Source of the DNA: Alphaproteobacteria bacterium | GTDB lineage: Bacteria > Pseudomonadota > Alphaproteobacteria > Rhodobacterales > Rhodobacteraceae | Direction of reading: 5' to 3' | DNA length: 64,000 nt | Assembly (NCBI GenBank): GCA_030428355.1 | Contig: JAUIBL010000001.1 | Location: 62,001 to 126,000, forward strand | In this document: positions 18,202-29,998 of the stretch, piece by piece | Numbering within the stretch: position 1 is the stretch's first letter | How the letters are laid out: each line of letters starts with the position of its first letter | The notes under the pieces: model-generated | The model's database searches: none | Seen by the model: only the letters and a program-made list of their open reading frames with translations | Told to the model about the DNA's origin: nothing | Program-made: the position numbers and the translations under genes

Positions 18202-18747
18202 ATGGCAACCGAAACCACTGGTACAGCCAGCGCATGTGTGGGCCCGGATGGCAGCGCCATCGGCATGCCACAGCTTTGCGCCGACTGGATGCCGAACCAG
18301 ATCTTCTGGCTTCTGATCGCGCTGATCGCGATTTACTTTGTCCTGTCCCGCATCGCGTTGCCGCGCATTGCGACGGTTCTGGCGGAACGACAAGGCACGA
18401 TTACAAACGACCTCGCGGCTGCTGAAGATCTCAAGCAGAAAGCCGTGGAGGCCGAAGAGGCCTATAACAAGGCTCTGGCGGATGCCCGCGCGCAGGCGCA
18501 GGCCATCATCGCCCAGAACAAGGCCGACATGCAGGCCGAGTTGGACAAGGCTATTGCCAAGGCTGACGCCGAGATCGCTGCGAAGGCTGCGGAATCCGAA
18601 AAAGCAATTTCGGAAATCCGGGCATCGGCTGTCGAGAGTGTCGAAGCTGTGGCCAAGGACACCGCTGGCGCCATCGTGGCGGCATTGGGTGGACAGGCGG
18701 ATGACGCAACGGTCGCTGCCGCCGTCGACGCGCAGATGAAGGGGTGA
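18202..18747 (+). CDS. atpX: F0F1 ATP synthase subunit b'
   Basis: A 181-residue peripheral-stalk subunit with one N-terminal transmembrane helix ([19 protein letters not shown]) and a long Ala/Glu/Lys-rich coiled coil. Alphaproteobacteria, like photosynthetic organisms, use a b/b' heterodimer; the gene is named atpX, atpG or atpF' in different genomes. It ends inside the ribosome-binding region of atpF. Confidence 0.93.
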   Translation: MATETTGTASACVGPDGSAIGMPQLCADWMPNQIFWLLIALIAIYFVLSRIALPRIATVLAERQGTITNDLAAAEDLKQKAVEAEEAYNKALADARAQAQAIIAQNKADMQAELDKAIAKADAEIAAKAAESEKAISEIRASAVESVEAVAKDTAGAIVAALGGQADDATVAAAVDAQMKG

Positions 18748-18752
18748 GCGAC

Positions 18753-19316
18753 ATGAACCGTATCATGACCATTGCTGCGGCCACCCTTGCTGCGAGCCCC
18801 GCGCTTGCGGCTGGTGACAAGCCGTTCTTCTCGCTCGCGAACACCGATTTCGTGGTCACCATCGGCTTCCTCGTCTTCATCGGTGTGCTGCTGTACTTCA
18901 AGGTGCCGTCGCTGCTGATGGGCCTTCTGGACAAGCGCGCCCAGGGCATCAAGAGCGAGCTGGACGAAGCCAAGGCCCTGCGTGAAGAGGCGCAGGCCCT
19001 GCTCGCGTCGTATGAACGCCGTCAGCGCGAAGTGCAGGAACAGGCGGATCGCATCATCGCTCATGCCAAGGAAGAAGCTGTTCTTGCTGGTGAGCAGGCG
19101 AAGGCGGATCTGGAGAAGTCGATCGCACGGCGTCTCGCCGCTGCCGAGGACCAGATCGCGTCGGCTCAGGCCAGTGCGGTGAAAGAGGTTCGTGATCGCG
19201 CGATTGCGGTTGCCATCAAGGCGGCCCGTGACGTTGTGGCCAAGCAGATGACCGCCAAAGACGCGGCCAAGAGCATCGACGATGCGATTGCCGAGGTTGG
19301 GCAAAAGCTTCATTGA
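18753..19316 (+). CDS. atpF: F0F1 ATP synthase subunit b
   Basis: A 187-residue stalk subunit with an N-terminal signal-like stretch (MNRIMTIAAATLAASPALA), a transmembrane helix (FVVTIGFLVFIGVLLYFKV) and a coiled coil to the C-terminus. ATG at 18753 is preferred because AAGGGG sits nine bases upstream; the in-frame GTG at 18744 would have no usable site. This is the last gene of the F0 operon, followed by a strong terminator. The F1 genes lie elsewhere. Confidence 0.95.
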   Translation: MNRIMTIAAATLAASPALAAGDKPFFSLANTDFVVTIGFLVFIGVLLYFKVPSLLMGLLDKRAQGIKSELDEAKALREEAQALLASYERRQREVQEQADRIIAHAKEEAVLAGEQAKADLEKSIARRLAAAEDQIASAQASAVKEVRDRAIAVAIKAARDVVAKQMTAKDAAKSIDDAIAEVGQKLH

Positions 19317-19342
19317 GCTTCTTTAATTGCCTAAATGAAAAG

Positions 19343-19369
19343 AGCTCCGGTTGTCCGGGGCTTTTTTTG
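19343..19369 (+). terminator. Rho-independent terminator of the F0 operon
   Basis: An 8-bp stem (AGCTCCGG with CCGGGGCT, one G-T pair, loop TTGT) followed directly by seven T, 27 bases after the atpF stop. Confidence 0.85.
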
Positions 19370-19444
19370 TTTTTCAGGGGCCGTGTTAACTGTGTTTTGA
19401 CCAACTGCGCTTAGATGCCTACGGTAAAGAGGAGAAAAGCTGCT

Positions 19445-19675
19445 ATGGTCGACAATGTGACAAACGCCCTGATCCTTGAGCATCTGAAAGCGATCCAGTC
19501 CCGGATCGGAGTGATGTCGTCGGATCTGTCCGATGTAAAGACAGATGTGCGCAGCATGAAAAGCCACATGGCTGCGTTCCGGCAGGCAGAAGTCGCGCAG
19601 GACAACGCGATGGCTTCCATGCAAGCGCGGCTTGATCGTATCGAACAACGTCTGAACTTGCAGGACGGGAATTAA
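19445..19675 (+). CDS. Small coiled-coil protein of unknown function
   Basis: A 76-residue predicted cytosolic protein, strongly helical (ILEHLKAIQSRIGVMSSDLS, then QARLDRIEQRLNLQ), with heptad-like spacing of hydrophobic residues and no catalytic motif. The start MVDNVTNAL is chosen because AGAGGAG lies ten bases upstream; the frame begins 30 bases earlier without a ribosome site. It follows the atp terminator and is convergent with the yggS-like gene, their stop codons overlapping. Similar short proteins are common in alphaproteobacteria but uncharacterised. Confidence 0.7.
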   Translation: MVDNVTNALILEHLKAIQSRIGVMSSDLSDVKTDVRSMKSHMAAFRQAEVAQDNAMASMQARLDRIEQRLNLQDGN

Positions 19676-20331
19676 CCGGCGGGTGGCACCCGTTCTCCGA
19701 ACAAGGCTGAACCAACGCGGATATGGGTGGCTCCGAAGGCGATGGCCTGTTCGAAATCGTCGCTCATGCCCATGGACAATTGGCTGAGACCGTTGCGGTC
19801 GGCCAGTTTGCGCAACAGAGCGAAATGTAGCGATGGGGTCTCGTCCACCGGCGGGATGCACATCAAGCCTTCAACGGGCAGGTCGAGGGCGCGGCATTCC
19901 GCGACGAACGCATCGGTGTCTGCAGGCGCGATCCCGGCTTTCTGAGGCTCTTCACCGGTGTTCACCTGTATGAAGAGCGGCGGGCATTTTCCCATCTCCT
20001 GAGCCAGCCGGGCAAACGTATTGGCCAGTTTCGGCCGGTCGAGCGTGTGGATCGTATCGAAGAGATCAAACGCTTGACGCGCCTTGTTGCTTTGCAGCGG
20101 GCCGATCAGGTGCAGGTCGATGCCGTCATATGTTTCGCGGAAGGTCGGCCATTTGCCGGCCGCTTCCTGCACGCGGTTTTCGCCAAAGCTGCGCTGGCCT
20201 TCCTTGAGTACGGCTGCCACCCGTTCATTGGGCTGGACCTTGGACACCGCGATCAGGGTTATGTCCGACGGATCGCGACCGGCGTCTTTGGCGGCCTTGG
20301 CGATACGTGTGGTGATGTCGGTCAATCCCAT
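19672..20331 (-). CDS. YggS/PROSC-family pyridoxal-phosphate homeostasis protein
   Basis: A 219-residue single-domain PLP-binding TIM-barrel protein. The PLP-lysine lies in TLIAVSKVQPNERV; SFGENRVQEA, HLIGPLQSNKA and the C-terminal SMGMSDDFEQAIAFGATHIR are diagnostic. Members buffer PLP and affect vitamin B6 and amino-acid balance. Start MGLTDITTR at 20331 follows GGGGAGA. It overlaps the upstream sulfotransferase gene by ten bases, so the two are probably cotranscribed. Confidence 0.95.
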   Translation of the reverse strand: MGLTDITTRIAKAAKDAGRDPSDITLIAVSKVQPNERVAAVLKEGQRSFGENRVQEAAGKWPTFRETYDGIDLHLIGPLQSNKARQAFDLFDTIHTLDRPKLANTFARLAQEMGKCPPLFIQVNTGEEPQKAGIAPADTDAFVAECRALDLPVEGLMCIPPVDETPSLHFALLRKLADRNGLSQLSMGMSDDFEQAIAFGATHIRVGSALFGERVPPAG

Positions 20332-21791
20332 GGTGTGTCTCCCCAAGCGTCGATGAAGGGTTGCAGCTCGGTCTCGTAGCGGCGCCATGCAGCGGCAGAG
20401 CTCTTGTAGATGGGTTGGCGCACCTGATGCAGACTGAGGGTTTTGACGGTGCCGCCCTTTTCGTGGAACTTAAGACACTGGTCTTCCCAGTCGAGACCGG
20501 CTGCGGCAATCAAGTGCCGCGACTGCGTTTCCGGGTCCGCGACGAGATCTTCGTAACGGATTTCGGCGAACCGGTCGGGCAGGACCGATCTCCAATGCGC
20601 AATGATGTCCCGGAAGGATTTGATCACTTCGGCAATGGCAGCGAGATCGTTGGCGTAGCGATGTGTGCCTGCGTTGAAATGGTTTTTGTAGATCGAAAGG
20701 GCAATGTCGCGCGGATCGCGATGAACCACGATGAAGCGCGCATTGGGCAATGCTGCGTGCAACAGGCCGTAGATCAGGAAGGCCATGATCGACTTGTCGG
20801 TCAGATGGGGCTTGGCCGGGTTGGCGAAGGCCCGATTGGCCAGGTTCAGGCGATCCGTAAAGTCATGAAAGGCAGCGGCGGGTTCTTTGGTCAGGAGGCG
20901 CATGTCGGCCCCCTGTCCAAAGACAGCGTAGGCACTGCGCAGTGCTGTCGCCATTTCGCCGCCGGCCTGAACTCTGCTGTGACTGGCGATGATCTGTTCG
21001 ACAAGGGTGGTGCCCGAACGCGGCAGGCCGGTGACGAAGATCAAGGCCGGGTCGGTGCCCGTGGCACCTGGAACGGGCTGCAAACCCGACTGTGCGGCAA
21101 GCACGCCGCGGCGTTCCGCAGCCCGCGCTTCGGGGTCATCCGGGAACAGGTCGGCCTGGGCTTTGTTGGCGATGCGAAGATGTGGAAAGACCTTTGCCGT
21201 GTTCCTCGTGTCCTCCATCGCTTTTGCCAGAGCGAAGTTGATGTGCATGCGACCCTGCACAGACAGGCGGGGATGATTGGCCAGACGGCGCATCGCACCT
21301 ATCATCGGATCTTTTGCATCTATGCGGATGATTGTGGCAAGCATCCGGTGGAGTTCGGCATCGTGCGGATGTTTTTTCTGCAGCTTGCGCAGCAGGGCCT
21401 CCGACTCGTCGAAACGGCCTGCGGTCTGAAGATAGAGCGCCTTTTCCGCCTGAGGTTTGACGGCCTTGGGATCCAGAGCGATCAGCCGGTCATAGAGGTC
21501 GAGAACCGTCTGGTGATGTCCGGCGGCGGTGTGCGCCGCGATGGCTTCGGTCAGGATTGCCGGTTCCGTCCCGCGCAATGCAACGGCACGATCAATCGAG
21601 GACAGTCGTTTGTCGTGATCTCCCATGCGGGCGGCAAGGCGCGCGCGCTGGAAGTGGATTTCGGGCAGGTTGGGCGCGGTCAGGGCAAGACCATCCAGAA
21701 GCCCCGCAGCCTTGCTGAGGTCACCCTCGCGGGCGAGAGCGAGCGCCTGATCATATGTCGATTTGATCTTTTGGAGGGGAGTGGTCTGCAT
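20322..21791 (-). CDS. TPR-repeat sulfotransferase family protein
   Basis: A 489-residue protein. The N-terminal half has tetratricopeptide-like repeats (ALALAREGDLSKAAGLLDGL, LDLYDRLIALDPKAVKPQAE, and onward). The C-terminal half is a PAPS-dependent sulfotransferase: FVTGLPRSGTTLVEQIIASH (5'-phosphosulfate loop) and FIVVHRDPRDIALSIYKNHF (3'-phosphate loop). The acceptor is unknown; related enzymes modify proteins, polysaccharides or small molecules. The start MQTTPLQKIK omits 14 residues from the longest frame. It overlaps the YggS-like gene downstream. Confidence 0.9.
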   Translation of the reverse strand: MQTTPLQKIKSTYDQALALAREGDLSKAAGLLDGLALTAPNLPEIHFQRARLAARMGDHDKRLSSIDRAVALRGTEPAILTEAIAAHTAAGHHQTVLDLYDRLIALDPKAVKPQAEKALYLQTAGRFDESEALLRKLQKKHPHDAELHRMLATIIRIDAKDPMIGAMRRLANHPRLSVQGRMHINFALAKAMEDTRNTAKVFPHLRIANKAQADLFPDDPEARAAERRGVLAAQSGLQPVPGATGTDPALIFVTGLPRSGTTLVEQIIASHSRVQAGGEMATALRSAYAVFGQGADMRLLTKEPAAAFHDFTDRLNLANRAFANPAKPHLTDKSIMAFLIYGLLHAALPNARFIVVHRDPRDIALSIYKNHFNAGTHRYANDLAAIAEVIKSFRDIIAHWRSVLPDRFAEIRYEDLVADPETQSRHLIAAAGLDWEDQCLKFHEKGGTVKTLSLHQVRQPIYKSSAAAWRRYETELQPFIDAWGDTPWD

Positions 21792-21839
21792 CGGAGCCTT
21801 CGCCTTTTGCCCTTTGCTACTTGGCCCCCGCACAAAAGA

Positions 21840-21864
21840 AAAGAGCGGGCAATGCCCGCTCTTT
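21840..21864 (-). terminator. Rho-independent terminator of the porin gene
   Basis: A perfect 11-bp stem (AAAGAGCGGGC / GCCCGCTCTTT) with a 3-base loop, 27 bases after the porin stop; on the minus strand it is followed by a T-rich run (TTCTTTTGTG). Confidence 0.85.
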
Positions 21865-21890
21865 CCCTAACCAGAAGTGGTTATGAGCTA

Positions 21891-22865
21891 TTAGAAGCTC
21901 ATTGCCACGCCGAGCGAGTAGGTGTCTTCGTAGTTGCCGCCGTCGATGTCGCCACCGCCGTAACCCAGCTGAGCCTGGAGGCCGCCACCGAGGTCGTAGT
22001 TTACAGCAACACCGAAGCCGGATGCGTCGGCTGCGAAGTTGTCGTCGAAGTCGTACTCACCGTAGTTCACACCGATGGTCAGTGCGTTCATGGTGTAGCC
22101 AACGCCAACACCCCAATGAGTTGCGTCGTCAGCACCACCGGCGCTGTCGTCGGACCAGCTGGAGTAGTTCAGGATGGCTGTCAGGCCGTTGTCGAACTTG
22201 GTCGACAGGCTCAGACCGATGCGCGAGTCGTACAGAGCAGCTGCTTCGTCGATCTGCTGGTAGCCGAGGCCAACGCCCAGATCGAGACCGGTGAGAGCGG
22301 TGTTGTAGGACACACCAACCGACCAGGATGTGTCGAAGTCGGTTGCGTTACGGTCAGGAGCGACCGACAGCGATGCTGTGAAGGCATCGAAGGAGTAGTC
22401 AAGACGCATTTCCTGGCCGCCGTATGCTTCGTCCAGCGCGGAGTTGCCGTTGTAGCCCGGGTGCACGGTGTGGTCATCGTTGATGGCGCCACCGATTGCG
22501 GTTTCTGTCAGGCGTGCGTCGAAGGCCGAATCGGTGTCACCGACTGTCAGGCGCATCGGGCCGTATGCCATGAAGATTGTTGCGTTCGGCAGACGCGCTG
22601 CGTCGGTCTGATCCGGGCCGATCGCCTCGTCGAGGTCGATGGACGCGCCGAAGGACAGGCCGCCGTCGGTTTCACCGGTCATCGAGAATGTGACGTCGAT
22701 GTCCGAGAACACGCGTGTTTTGCCCAGATCGCCCGTCGACGCATCGCCGGAGCCGTTTTCGTTCTGGAAGATACCCAGTTCGGCCATACCGGAGATCGAG
22801 ACCTCGGCGGCAGCGATACCAGCAGTTGCGACCAGCGCTGTGGAAGCAAGAAGAAGAGTTTTCAT
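21891..22865 (-). CDS. Outer-membrane porin, Rhodobacter type
   Basis: A 324-residue precursor with a classical signal peptide (MKTLLLASTALVATAGIAAA, cleavage before EVSISG). The mature part is Gly/Asp/Thr-rich with alternating beta-strand patterns and ends in Phe (SLGVAMSF), as trimeric 16-strand porins do. It forms a general diffusion channel in the outer membrane. GAGGGA precedes the start, a terminator follows, and codon use is strongly biased, which fits high expression. It is monocistronic. Confidence 0.93.
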   Translation of the reverse strand: MKTLLLASTALVATAGIAAAEVSISGMAELGIFQNENGSGDASTGDLGKTRVFSDIDVTFSMTGETDGGLSFGASIDLDEAIGPDQTDAARLPNATIFMAYGPMRLTVGDTDSAFDARLTETAIGGAINDDHTVHPGYNGNSALDEAYGGQEMRLDYSFDAFTASLSVAPDRNATDFDTSWSVGVSYNTALTGLDLGVGLGYQQIDEAAALYDSRIGLSLSTKFDNGLTAILNYSSWSDDSAGGADDATHWGVGVGYTMNALTIGVNYGEYDFDDNFAADASGFGVAVNYDLGGGLQAQLGYGGGDIDGGNYEDTYSLGVAMSF

Positions 22866-22927
22866 GTTTTTCCCTCATGTGTTCGTAAGGCACGTACCAA
22901 ACCGGATGGTCCGGATTAGCTGGAAAC

Positions 22928-22957
22928 TCTATGCTCTTTGGCAGGGCGTGTTTGCAA
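22928..22957 (-). promoter_or_regulatory. Possible porin promoter
   Basis: Read on the minus strand: TTGCAA (22957-22952), 18-base spacer, CATAGA (22933-22928), about 63 bases before the porin start codon. It is a weak match to the housekeeping consensus, offered because the gene needs its own promoter. Confidence 0.3.
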
Positions 22958-23141
22958 GCCAAGTGGCCCAAGACACGGCAACTTCGCTATCTGTGATGCG
23001 CATTTGCCACAAGCCTTTCGCCCGGTTTTTCAGGCTGGAAGATCACGACCTTACCGGGATGCGTTCAAGTTCGGCTTGTCGCGGTAGGGATCGGCTTGTA
23101 TGCAAAGCACAAGGCAAACAGGCATATGAGGGCAGTCTCCC

Positions 23142-23651
23142 ATGGACCTTACACGTTTCAGGACCGGTTTTGGCGTTGCTCTTGTAGCCGTTGCAGTTTC
23201 GGGTTGCGGCTTTTTCGGCGGATCATCCGAGCGTCAGCCCGTCGACACGCCTGCTGCCGAAGATATCGTCGATGAAATCCTTCTGGAGCGTAATCCGAAC
23301 CGTCCGCAAACCTCCATTCTCGACTTTTTCCGCAATCGCGGGGACATCGGGCAGGTCGGTGCGGTCAACCGGTACATCTGGAATGCTGCGCTCGAGACAT
23401 TGGATTTCCTCCCGGTCGAGTCGGTCGATCCCTTTACAGGTGTGATCACGACGGGCTTCGGCACGCCTCCTGGTGGCGGACAGGCTTATCGGGCAACCAT
23501 TCTTGTGAACGATCCTGCGCTGGATGCCCGATCATTGAATCTTGCGTTGATGACGCGGAACGGGCCTGCCAGCGCGGCAACTGTGCGGGCCGTCGAAGAC
23601 GCGATCCTGACACGGGCCCGTCAACTGCGCCAGCAGGACAGCCGTCTGTAA
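23142..23651 (+). CDS. DUF3576 domain-containing lipoprotein
   Basis: A 169-residue lipoprotein: signal peptide ending in lipobox AVSGCG, an acidic linker, then a DUF3576 domain (GQVGAVNRYIWNAALETLDF, FGTPPGGGQAYRATIL). The family is restricted largely to alphaproteobacteria and has no established function. It is divergent from the porin across about 276 bases, which otherwise hold only promoters, and is followed convergently by a glycosyltransferase gene. Confidence 0.88.
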   Translation: MDLTRFRTGFGVALVAVAVSGCGFFGGSSERQPVDTPAAEDIVDEILLERNPNRPQTSILDFFRNRGDIGQVGAVNRYIWNAALETLDFLPVESVDPFTGVITTGFGTPPGGGQAYRATILVNDPALDARSLNLALMTRNGPASAATVRAVEDAILTRARQLRQQDSRL

Positions 23652-23684
23652 TCCTTTGGCCCTGTCTCGCAAAATCGCGCGGCG

Positions 23685-24947
23685 TCAGTCCATCGGCTGA
23701 CGTACAGGATAGACCGCTGCCAGATCGTCAACCCACTTCAATTGTCGCGGCAGGCAGATTCGTTTGAGATCATAGCGTTCACGGGCGAATCGACGGGCGT
23801 TCGCACCGAGGAAATCGCGCCGTTCCGGAGCATCGAGCAGCGCGCAGGTTTCCTCGATCAATTTGTCCTGATCGAAGAAATCGACCAAGACGCCGGTCTG
23901 GCCTCCGATGATCGCCTCGCGCACGGGTGCCGTGTCGGAGGCGACGATGGCGCATTTCGCGCTCATGGCTTCGATGAGCGACCAGGACAGCACGAAGGGG
24001 TAGGTCAGGTAGACATGGACTGTGCTGACCTGGATCATCGACAGGAATGTGTCGTAAGGCACGCGGCCCATGAAATGCACGCGCGCCCAATCGGCGTCCG
24101 GGATCTGGCCGCGCACCTCGTCGATGAAGATCTGTTTCCACGTTTTGCCGGCCGGGGGTTTCGCGCCATAGCTGGTCTCGTCACCGCCCAGCAGCACGAT
24201 CTCGGCCGTCGGGCGGCGGCGCAGAAGGTCGGGCAGGGCGCGCATGAACCTGTGATAGCCGCGATAGGGCTCCAGGTTGCGGTTGATGAAGGTGATGACC
24301 TCGTCGCGCTTGGTGACGGTCTTGCCATTGGGCAGCGTCAGCGCCGCATCAGGGTTGGCGACAATCGCATCGGTGTCGACGCCATCGTGACAGATTGTGA
24401 TCCGTGACTGGTAGCTGTCGGGAAACGTGCCCGCCTGGAAATGCGTCGGGCTGATCCCGGCATCCATGACCTCTTCGTGCAGGCGGTTGTTGATGTTCTT
24501 GAGTCGCAGGCGCATTGCGTCGCGGTCTGGAGTCGGGCTTGGGAATTCCGGGTCGAACCCTGTCTCGGCCTTGCCGGAGCGGTGGTAGAGTTCACAATAA
24601 AGGCCAAGCCGTGCCTCGGGCCAGACATCCTTGAGGAAAAGGCTTTCACCCCAGCCATGATGGGCGAGGATGACATCGGGATCAAACCCCCGTTTCTTCA
24701 GCGCCAGAGCTGCATCATAGCAACTTGTCCCACGCAGGATCTTGGTTTCGAAATCGGCGAGCCACGGGTGGATGCCCTGCGTGGTCGATCCCTTGACGAC
24801 ATAAGGCAGGACGGTGATCCCCTTCCACTTGGTCGCTTCCTTGACCTTGGGGGTCAGCACGACCACCTGATCGCCGCGTTCTGCCAAGGCTGGGCCAAGG
24901 TGCTTGAACTGCGCGGGAAAGTTCTGGTGGATCAGCAGTATTTTCAT
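23685..24947 (-). CDS. Family 4 glycosyltransferase
   Basis: A 420-residue GT-B-fold enzyme. N-terminal segment [20 protein letters not shown], then [13 protein letters not shown] and [20 protein letters not shown] at the domain junction, GGDETSYG, and the C-terminal nucleotide-sugar motif [19 protein letters not shown] followed by [15 protein letters not shown]. Such enzymes transfer sugars in polysaccharide or lipopolysaccharide synthesis; donor and acceptor cannot be told. It stands alone, divergent from leuS. Confidence 0.9.
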   Translation of the reverse strand: MKILLIHQNFPAQFKHLGPALAERGDQVVVLTPKVKEATKWKGITVLPYVVKGSTTQGIHPWLADFETKILRGTSCYDAALALKKRGFDPDVILAHHGWGESLFLKDVWPEARLGLYCELYHRSGKAETGFDPEFPSPTPDRDAMRLRLKNINNRLHEEVMDAGISPTHFQAGTFPDSYQSRITICHDGVDTDAIVANPDAALTLPNGKTVTKRDEVITFINRNLEPYRGYHRFMRALPDLLRRRPTAEIVLLGGDETSYGAKPPAGKTWKQIFIDEVRGQIPDADWARVHFMGRVPYDTFLSMIQVSTVHVYLTYPFVLSWSLIEAMSAKCAIVASDTAPVREAIIGGQTGVLVDFFDQDKLIEETCALLDAPERRDFLGANARRFARERYDLKRICLPRQLKWVDDLAAVYPVRQPMD

Positions 24948-25095
24948 CTGTCCGGTCGTTTTGCCTGTGGTTTCACCGGGTATGACCGCAAAATTCCGAC
25001 ATCACAATGGCGCAGGTAGGGGCGGGACTGGACGATCCTGTGGCATCGGCCTATCACCCTGCCAACAGCAGATGCACACCCGAAGGACCCATTCC

Positions 25096-27715
<2,620 letters not shown>

Positions 27716-27729
<14 letters not shown>

Positions 27730-28210
27730 ACGCCAGACGTTTTTCGCGTTGTCCGCGCTTGTCGCGGGCGCGGCTTGCGGGTTCACGCCGGCCTATGGGC
27801 CTGAGGGCGGTGCGTCGGTGTTTCAGGACAACCTGCGGGTTGTGGCACCGGACCGGCGGGACGGCTTTCTGATCGCGCAACGGTTGGAGGACCGGTTCGG
27901 GCGCAATGACGGGGGGCGCTACGTGCTGACCGTGACGCCGACGATCCAGCGGCAGGGGCTCGCGACCTCGGTCGAGGGGACGACAAACCGGTTCCAGTTG
28001 ACCGGTCGCGCGGATTACGCGCTGAAGGACACGCAAAGCGACAGCGTGGTGCGTCAGGGCCGCGTGATTGATTTCACCGGGTTTTCCGCCACGGGATCGA
28101 CGGTGGCGACCCTTGCTGCTGAACGCGATGCGACGGCGCGCCTTATGGTGATCCTGGCCGATCAGATCGTTGACCGTCTGGTCATCTCGGCCAGCGGCCT
28201 GCCCGCATGA
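27716..28210 (+). CDS. lptE: LPS-assembly lipoprotein LptE
   Basis: A 164-residue lipoprotein: signal peptide with lipobox VAGAAC followed by GFTPAYG, a hallmark of LptE, then a small alpha/beta domain. LptE plugs the LptD barrel and helps insert lipopolysaccharide into the outer membrane. It overlaps leuS by 14 bases and holA by four (ATGA), so expression is coupled. Confidence 0.9.
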
Positions 28211-29232
28211 AGCTCCCCCCGCGCGAGGCGTCGGGGTATTTTGCCCGTCCAGATCCGGCGAAGCTGGGCATCCTGATCTATGGCGAAGACGCGATGCGGG
28301 TGGCGCTCAAGCGGCAGGAGTTGATCGCGGTGCTGATCGGGCCGGAGGGTGAGGGCGAAATGCGCCTCACGCGGATTCCCGCAGCGGAGCTGCGCAAGGA
28401 ACCCGCACTTCTGGGCGATGCGATCAAGGCGGTCGGGTTCTTTCCGGGACCGCGCGTGGCCTTTGTCGAGGACGCGAATGACACGGTGATCAAACCGATT
28501 GAGGCGGCAGTCGAGGATTGGCAGCCGGGCGATGCTCAGATCGTTGTGACCGCCGGGCAGTTGCAGGCCAAGTCGGCGCTGCGCAAGCTGTTCGAGGGGC
28601 ATCCGAATGCCTATGCGGCGGCTTTGTACAACGACCCGCCGTCGCGCGCAGAGATCGAGGCGGAACTGACACGCGCGGGTCTGGCACGACCCGATGGGGC
28701 CGCGATGGAGATGCTGACGTCCTTGTCGAAGGAGTTGGACCCCGGCGATTTCCGACAGACGCTGGAGAAGATCGCGCTTTACAAACTGGGAGATGCCGCA
28801 CCGTTGACGCCGGATGAGGTGACTTTGTGTGCCCCGGGCTCGACCGGGGCCGATCTGGACGATGTGCTCAACATCGTGGCCGAAGGCCGGACCGGAGAGA
28901 TCGGTCCGGTGATGTCGCGGCTGGAGGCGCAGGGCACGGCGGCGGTGACGCTGCTGATCATGGCGACCCGGCATTTTCGCGCATTGCACACGGCGGCGTC
29001 AGATCCGGGCGGAGTGGGGCAGGGGATGGGGCGGTTGCGGCCGCCGGTCTTTGGCCCGCGAAGGGATCGGATGTCGCGGCAGGCGTCGGGCTGGGGCATG
29101 CATCGTCTGGAACAGGCGCTGCAGATGCTCTTGGAGACCGACCTGTCGTTGCGCTCGGCGGGGCAGCACGGGCCTGCATTGGCGATTGTGGAACGGGCGT
29201 TCATCCGGCTCGCGATGCTGGGACGCAGGTAG
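28207..29232 (+). CDS. holA: DNA polymerase III subunit delta
   Basis: A 341-residue clamp-loader subunit that opens the beta clamp. The N-terminal portion (ILIYGEDAMRVALKRQELIA) corresponds to the AAA+-like domain, and the C-terminal domain has LLIMATRHFRALHTAA and the typical RPPVFGPRRD segment. Length fits HolA. Translation is coupled to lptE. Confidence 0.93.
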   Translation: MKLPPREASGYFARPDPAKLGILIYGEDAMRVALKRQELIAVLIGPEGEGEMRLTRIPAAELRKEPALLGDAIKAVGFFPGPRVAFVEDANDTVIKPIEAAVEDWQPGDAQIVVTAGQLQAKSALRKLFEGHPNAYAAALYNDPPSRAEIEAELTRAGLARPDGAAMEMLTSLSKELDPGDFRQTLEKIALYKLGDAAPLTPDEVTLCAPGSTGADLDDVLNIVAEGRTGEIGPVMSRLEAQGTAAVTLLIMATRHFRALHTAASDPGGVGQGMGRLRPPVFGPRRDRMSRQASGWGMHRLEQALQMLLETDLSLRSAGQHGPALAIVERAFIRLAMLGRR

Positions 29233-29270
29233 GATTTGCCGGGCGGAGACCCGGTTTTGGGAGGACGAAG

Positions 29271-29855
29271 ATGTACAAACTGGTGGGCAATCGCGCAACG
29301 CGGGCGTTCCGGCCTTTGTGGCTGCTGGAGGAGTTGGGTGTTCCCTACGAACATGTGCCTGCTGCGCCCCGATCTGAAGAGGTGCGCGCGGTCAGCCCTT
29401 TGGGCAAGGTGCCGGTGCTGGTCGATGGCGACGCCGTGATCGCCGATTCGACGGCGATCCTGACCTATCTGGCGGACAGGCACGGCGCGTTTACGCACCC
29501 GGCGGGTACGGTGGCACGGGCGCGGCAGGATGCGTGGACCTTCCGCGTGCTGGACGAGGTGGATGCGGTTCTCTGGACGGCGGCGCGGCACAGTTTCATT
29601 CTGCCAGAGGACCAGCGTGTGCCGGAGGTGAAGGACAGTCTAAAAGTGGAATTTGCCCAGAACCTCGAACGGATTGCAGGTGAATTGACCTCGGAGTGCC
29701 TTGCCGGAGATCAACCCACGGTGCCGGATTTCGTCTTGGCCCATTGTCTGGGCTGGGCGCGGAACGCAAAGTTCCCGGATGCGCCTGAGGCTCTGGTCGA
29801 CTACCTGCGGCGCTTGCGGACACGGCCTGCCTTTGAGAGGGCGGCGGCGCTCTGA
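29271..29855 (+). CDS. Glutathione S-transferase family protein
   Basis: A 194-residue GST-like protein: thioredoxin-fold domain with MYKLVGNRATRAFRPLWLLEE, SPLGKVPVLVDGDAVIADSTAI (cis-Pro and Glu/Asp-Ser contact), and a helical C-terminal domain (TVPDFVLAHCLGWARN). It is slightly shorter than usual. GGGAGGA precedes the ATG. It follows holA by 38 bases and may share its transcript. The substrate is unknown. Confidence 0.88.
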   Translation: MYKLVGNRATRAFRPLWLLEELGVPYEHVPAAPRSEEVRAVSPLGKVPVLVDGDAVIADSTAILTYLADRHGAFTHPAGTVARARQDAWTFRVLDEVDAVLWTAARHSFILPEDQRVPEVKDSLKVEFAQNLERIAGELTSECLAGDQPTVPDFVLAHCLGWARNAKFPDAPEALVDYLRRLRTRPAFERAAAL

Positions 29856-29998
29856 GGCAAAGGGCGTCCCGCGCTTCTTCCGAGAGAATTGTTCGCATCG
29901 GAAACCGGTCAGCCGCAAATCCGCGCCAAGGTGTCGGGATTGTTGATCCACGACACGTCTGATTTGCGGTTAGAGTGTCCCCGACAAGGGAGACCGCG

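Noticed and set aside
20361-22919. Very long open frame (over 850 codons) on the plus strand opposite the sulfotransferase and porin genes
   Set aside because: It is antisense to two clear genes with intact motifs; codon bias in G+C-rich DNA leaves the opposite strand open. Its translation has no recognisable domain.
24948-25095. T-box or attenuator leader of leuS
   Set aside because: No terminator/antiterminator pair or leucine-rich leader peptide could be seen, and T-boxes are not expected in this lineage.
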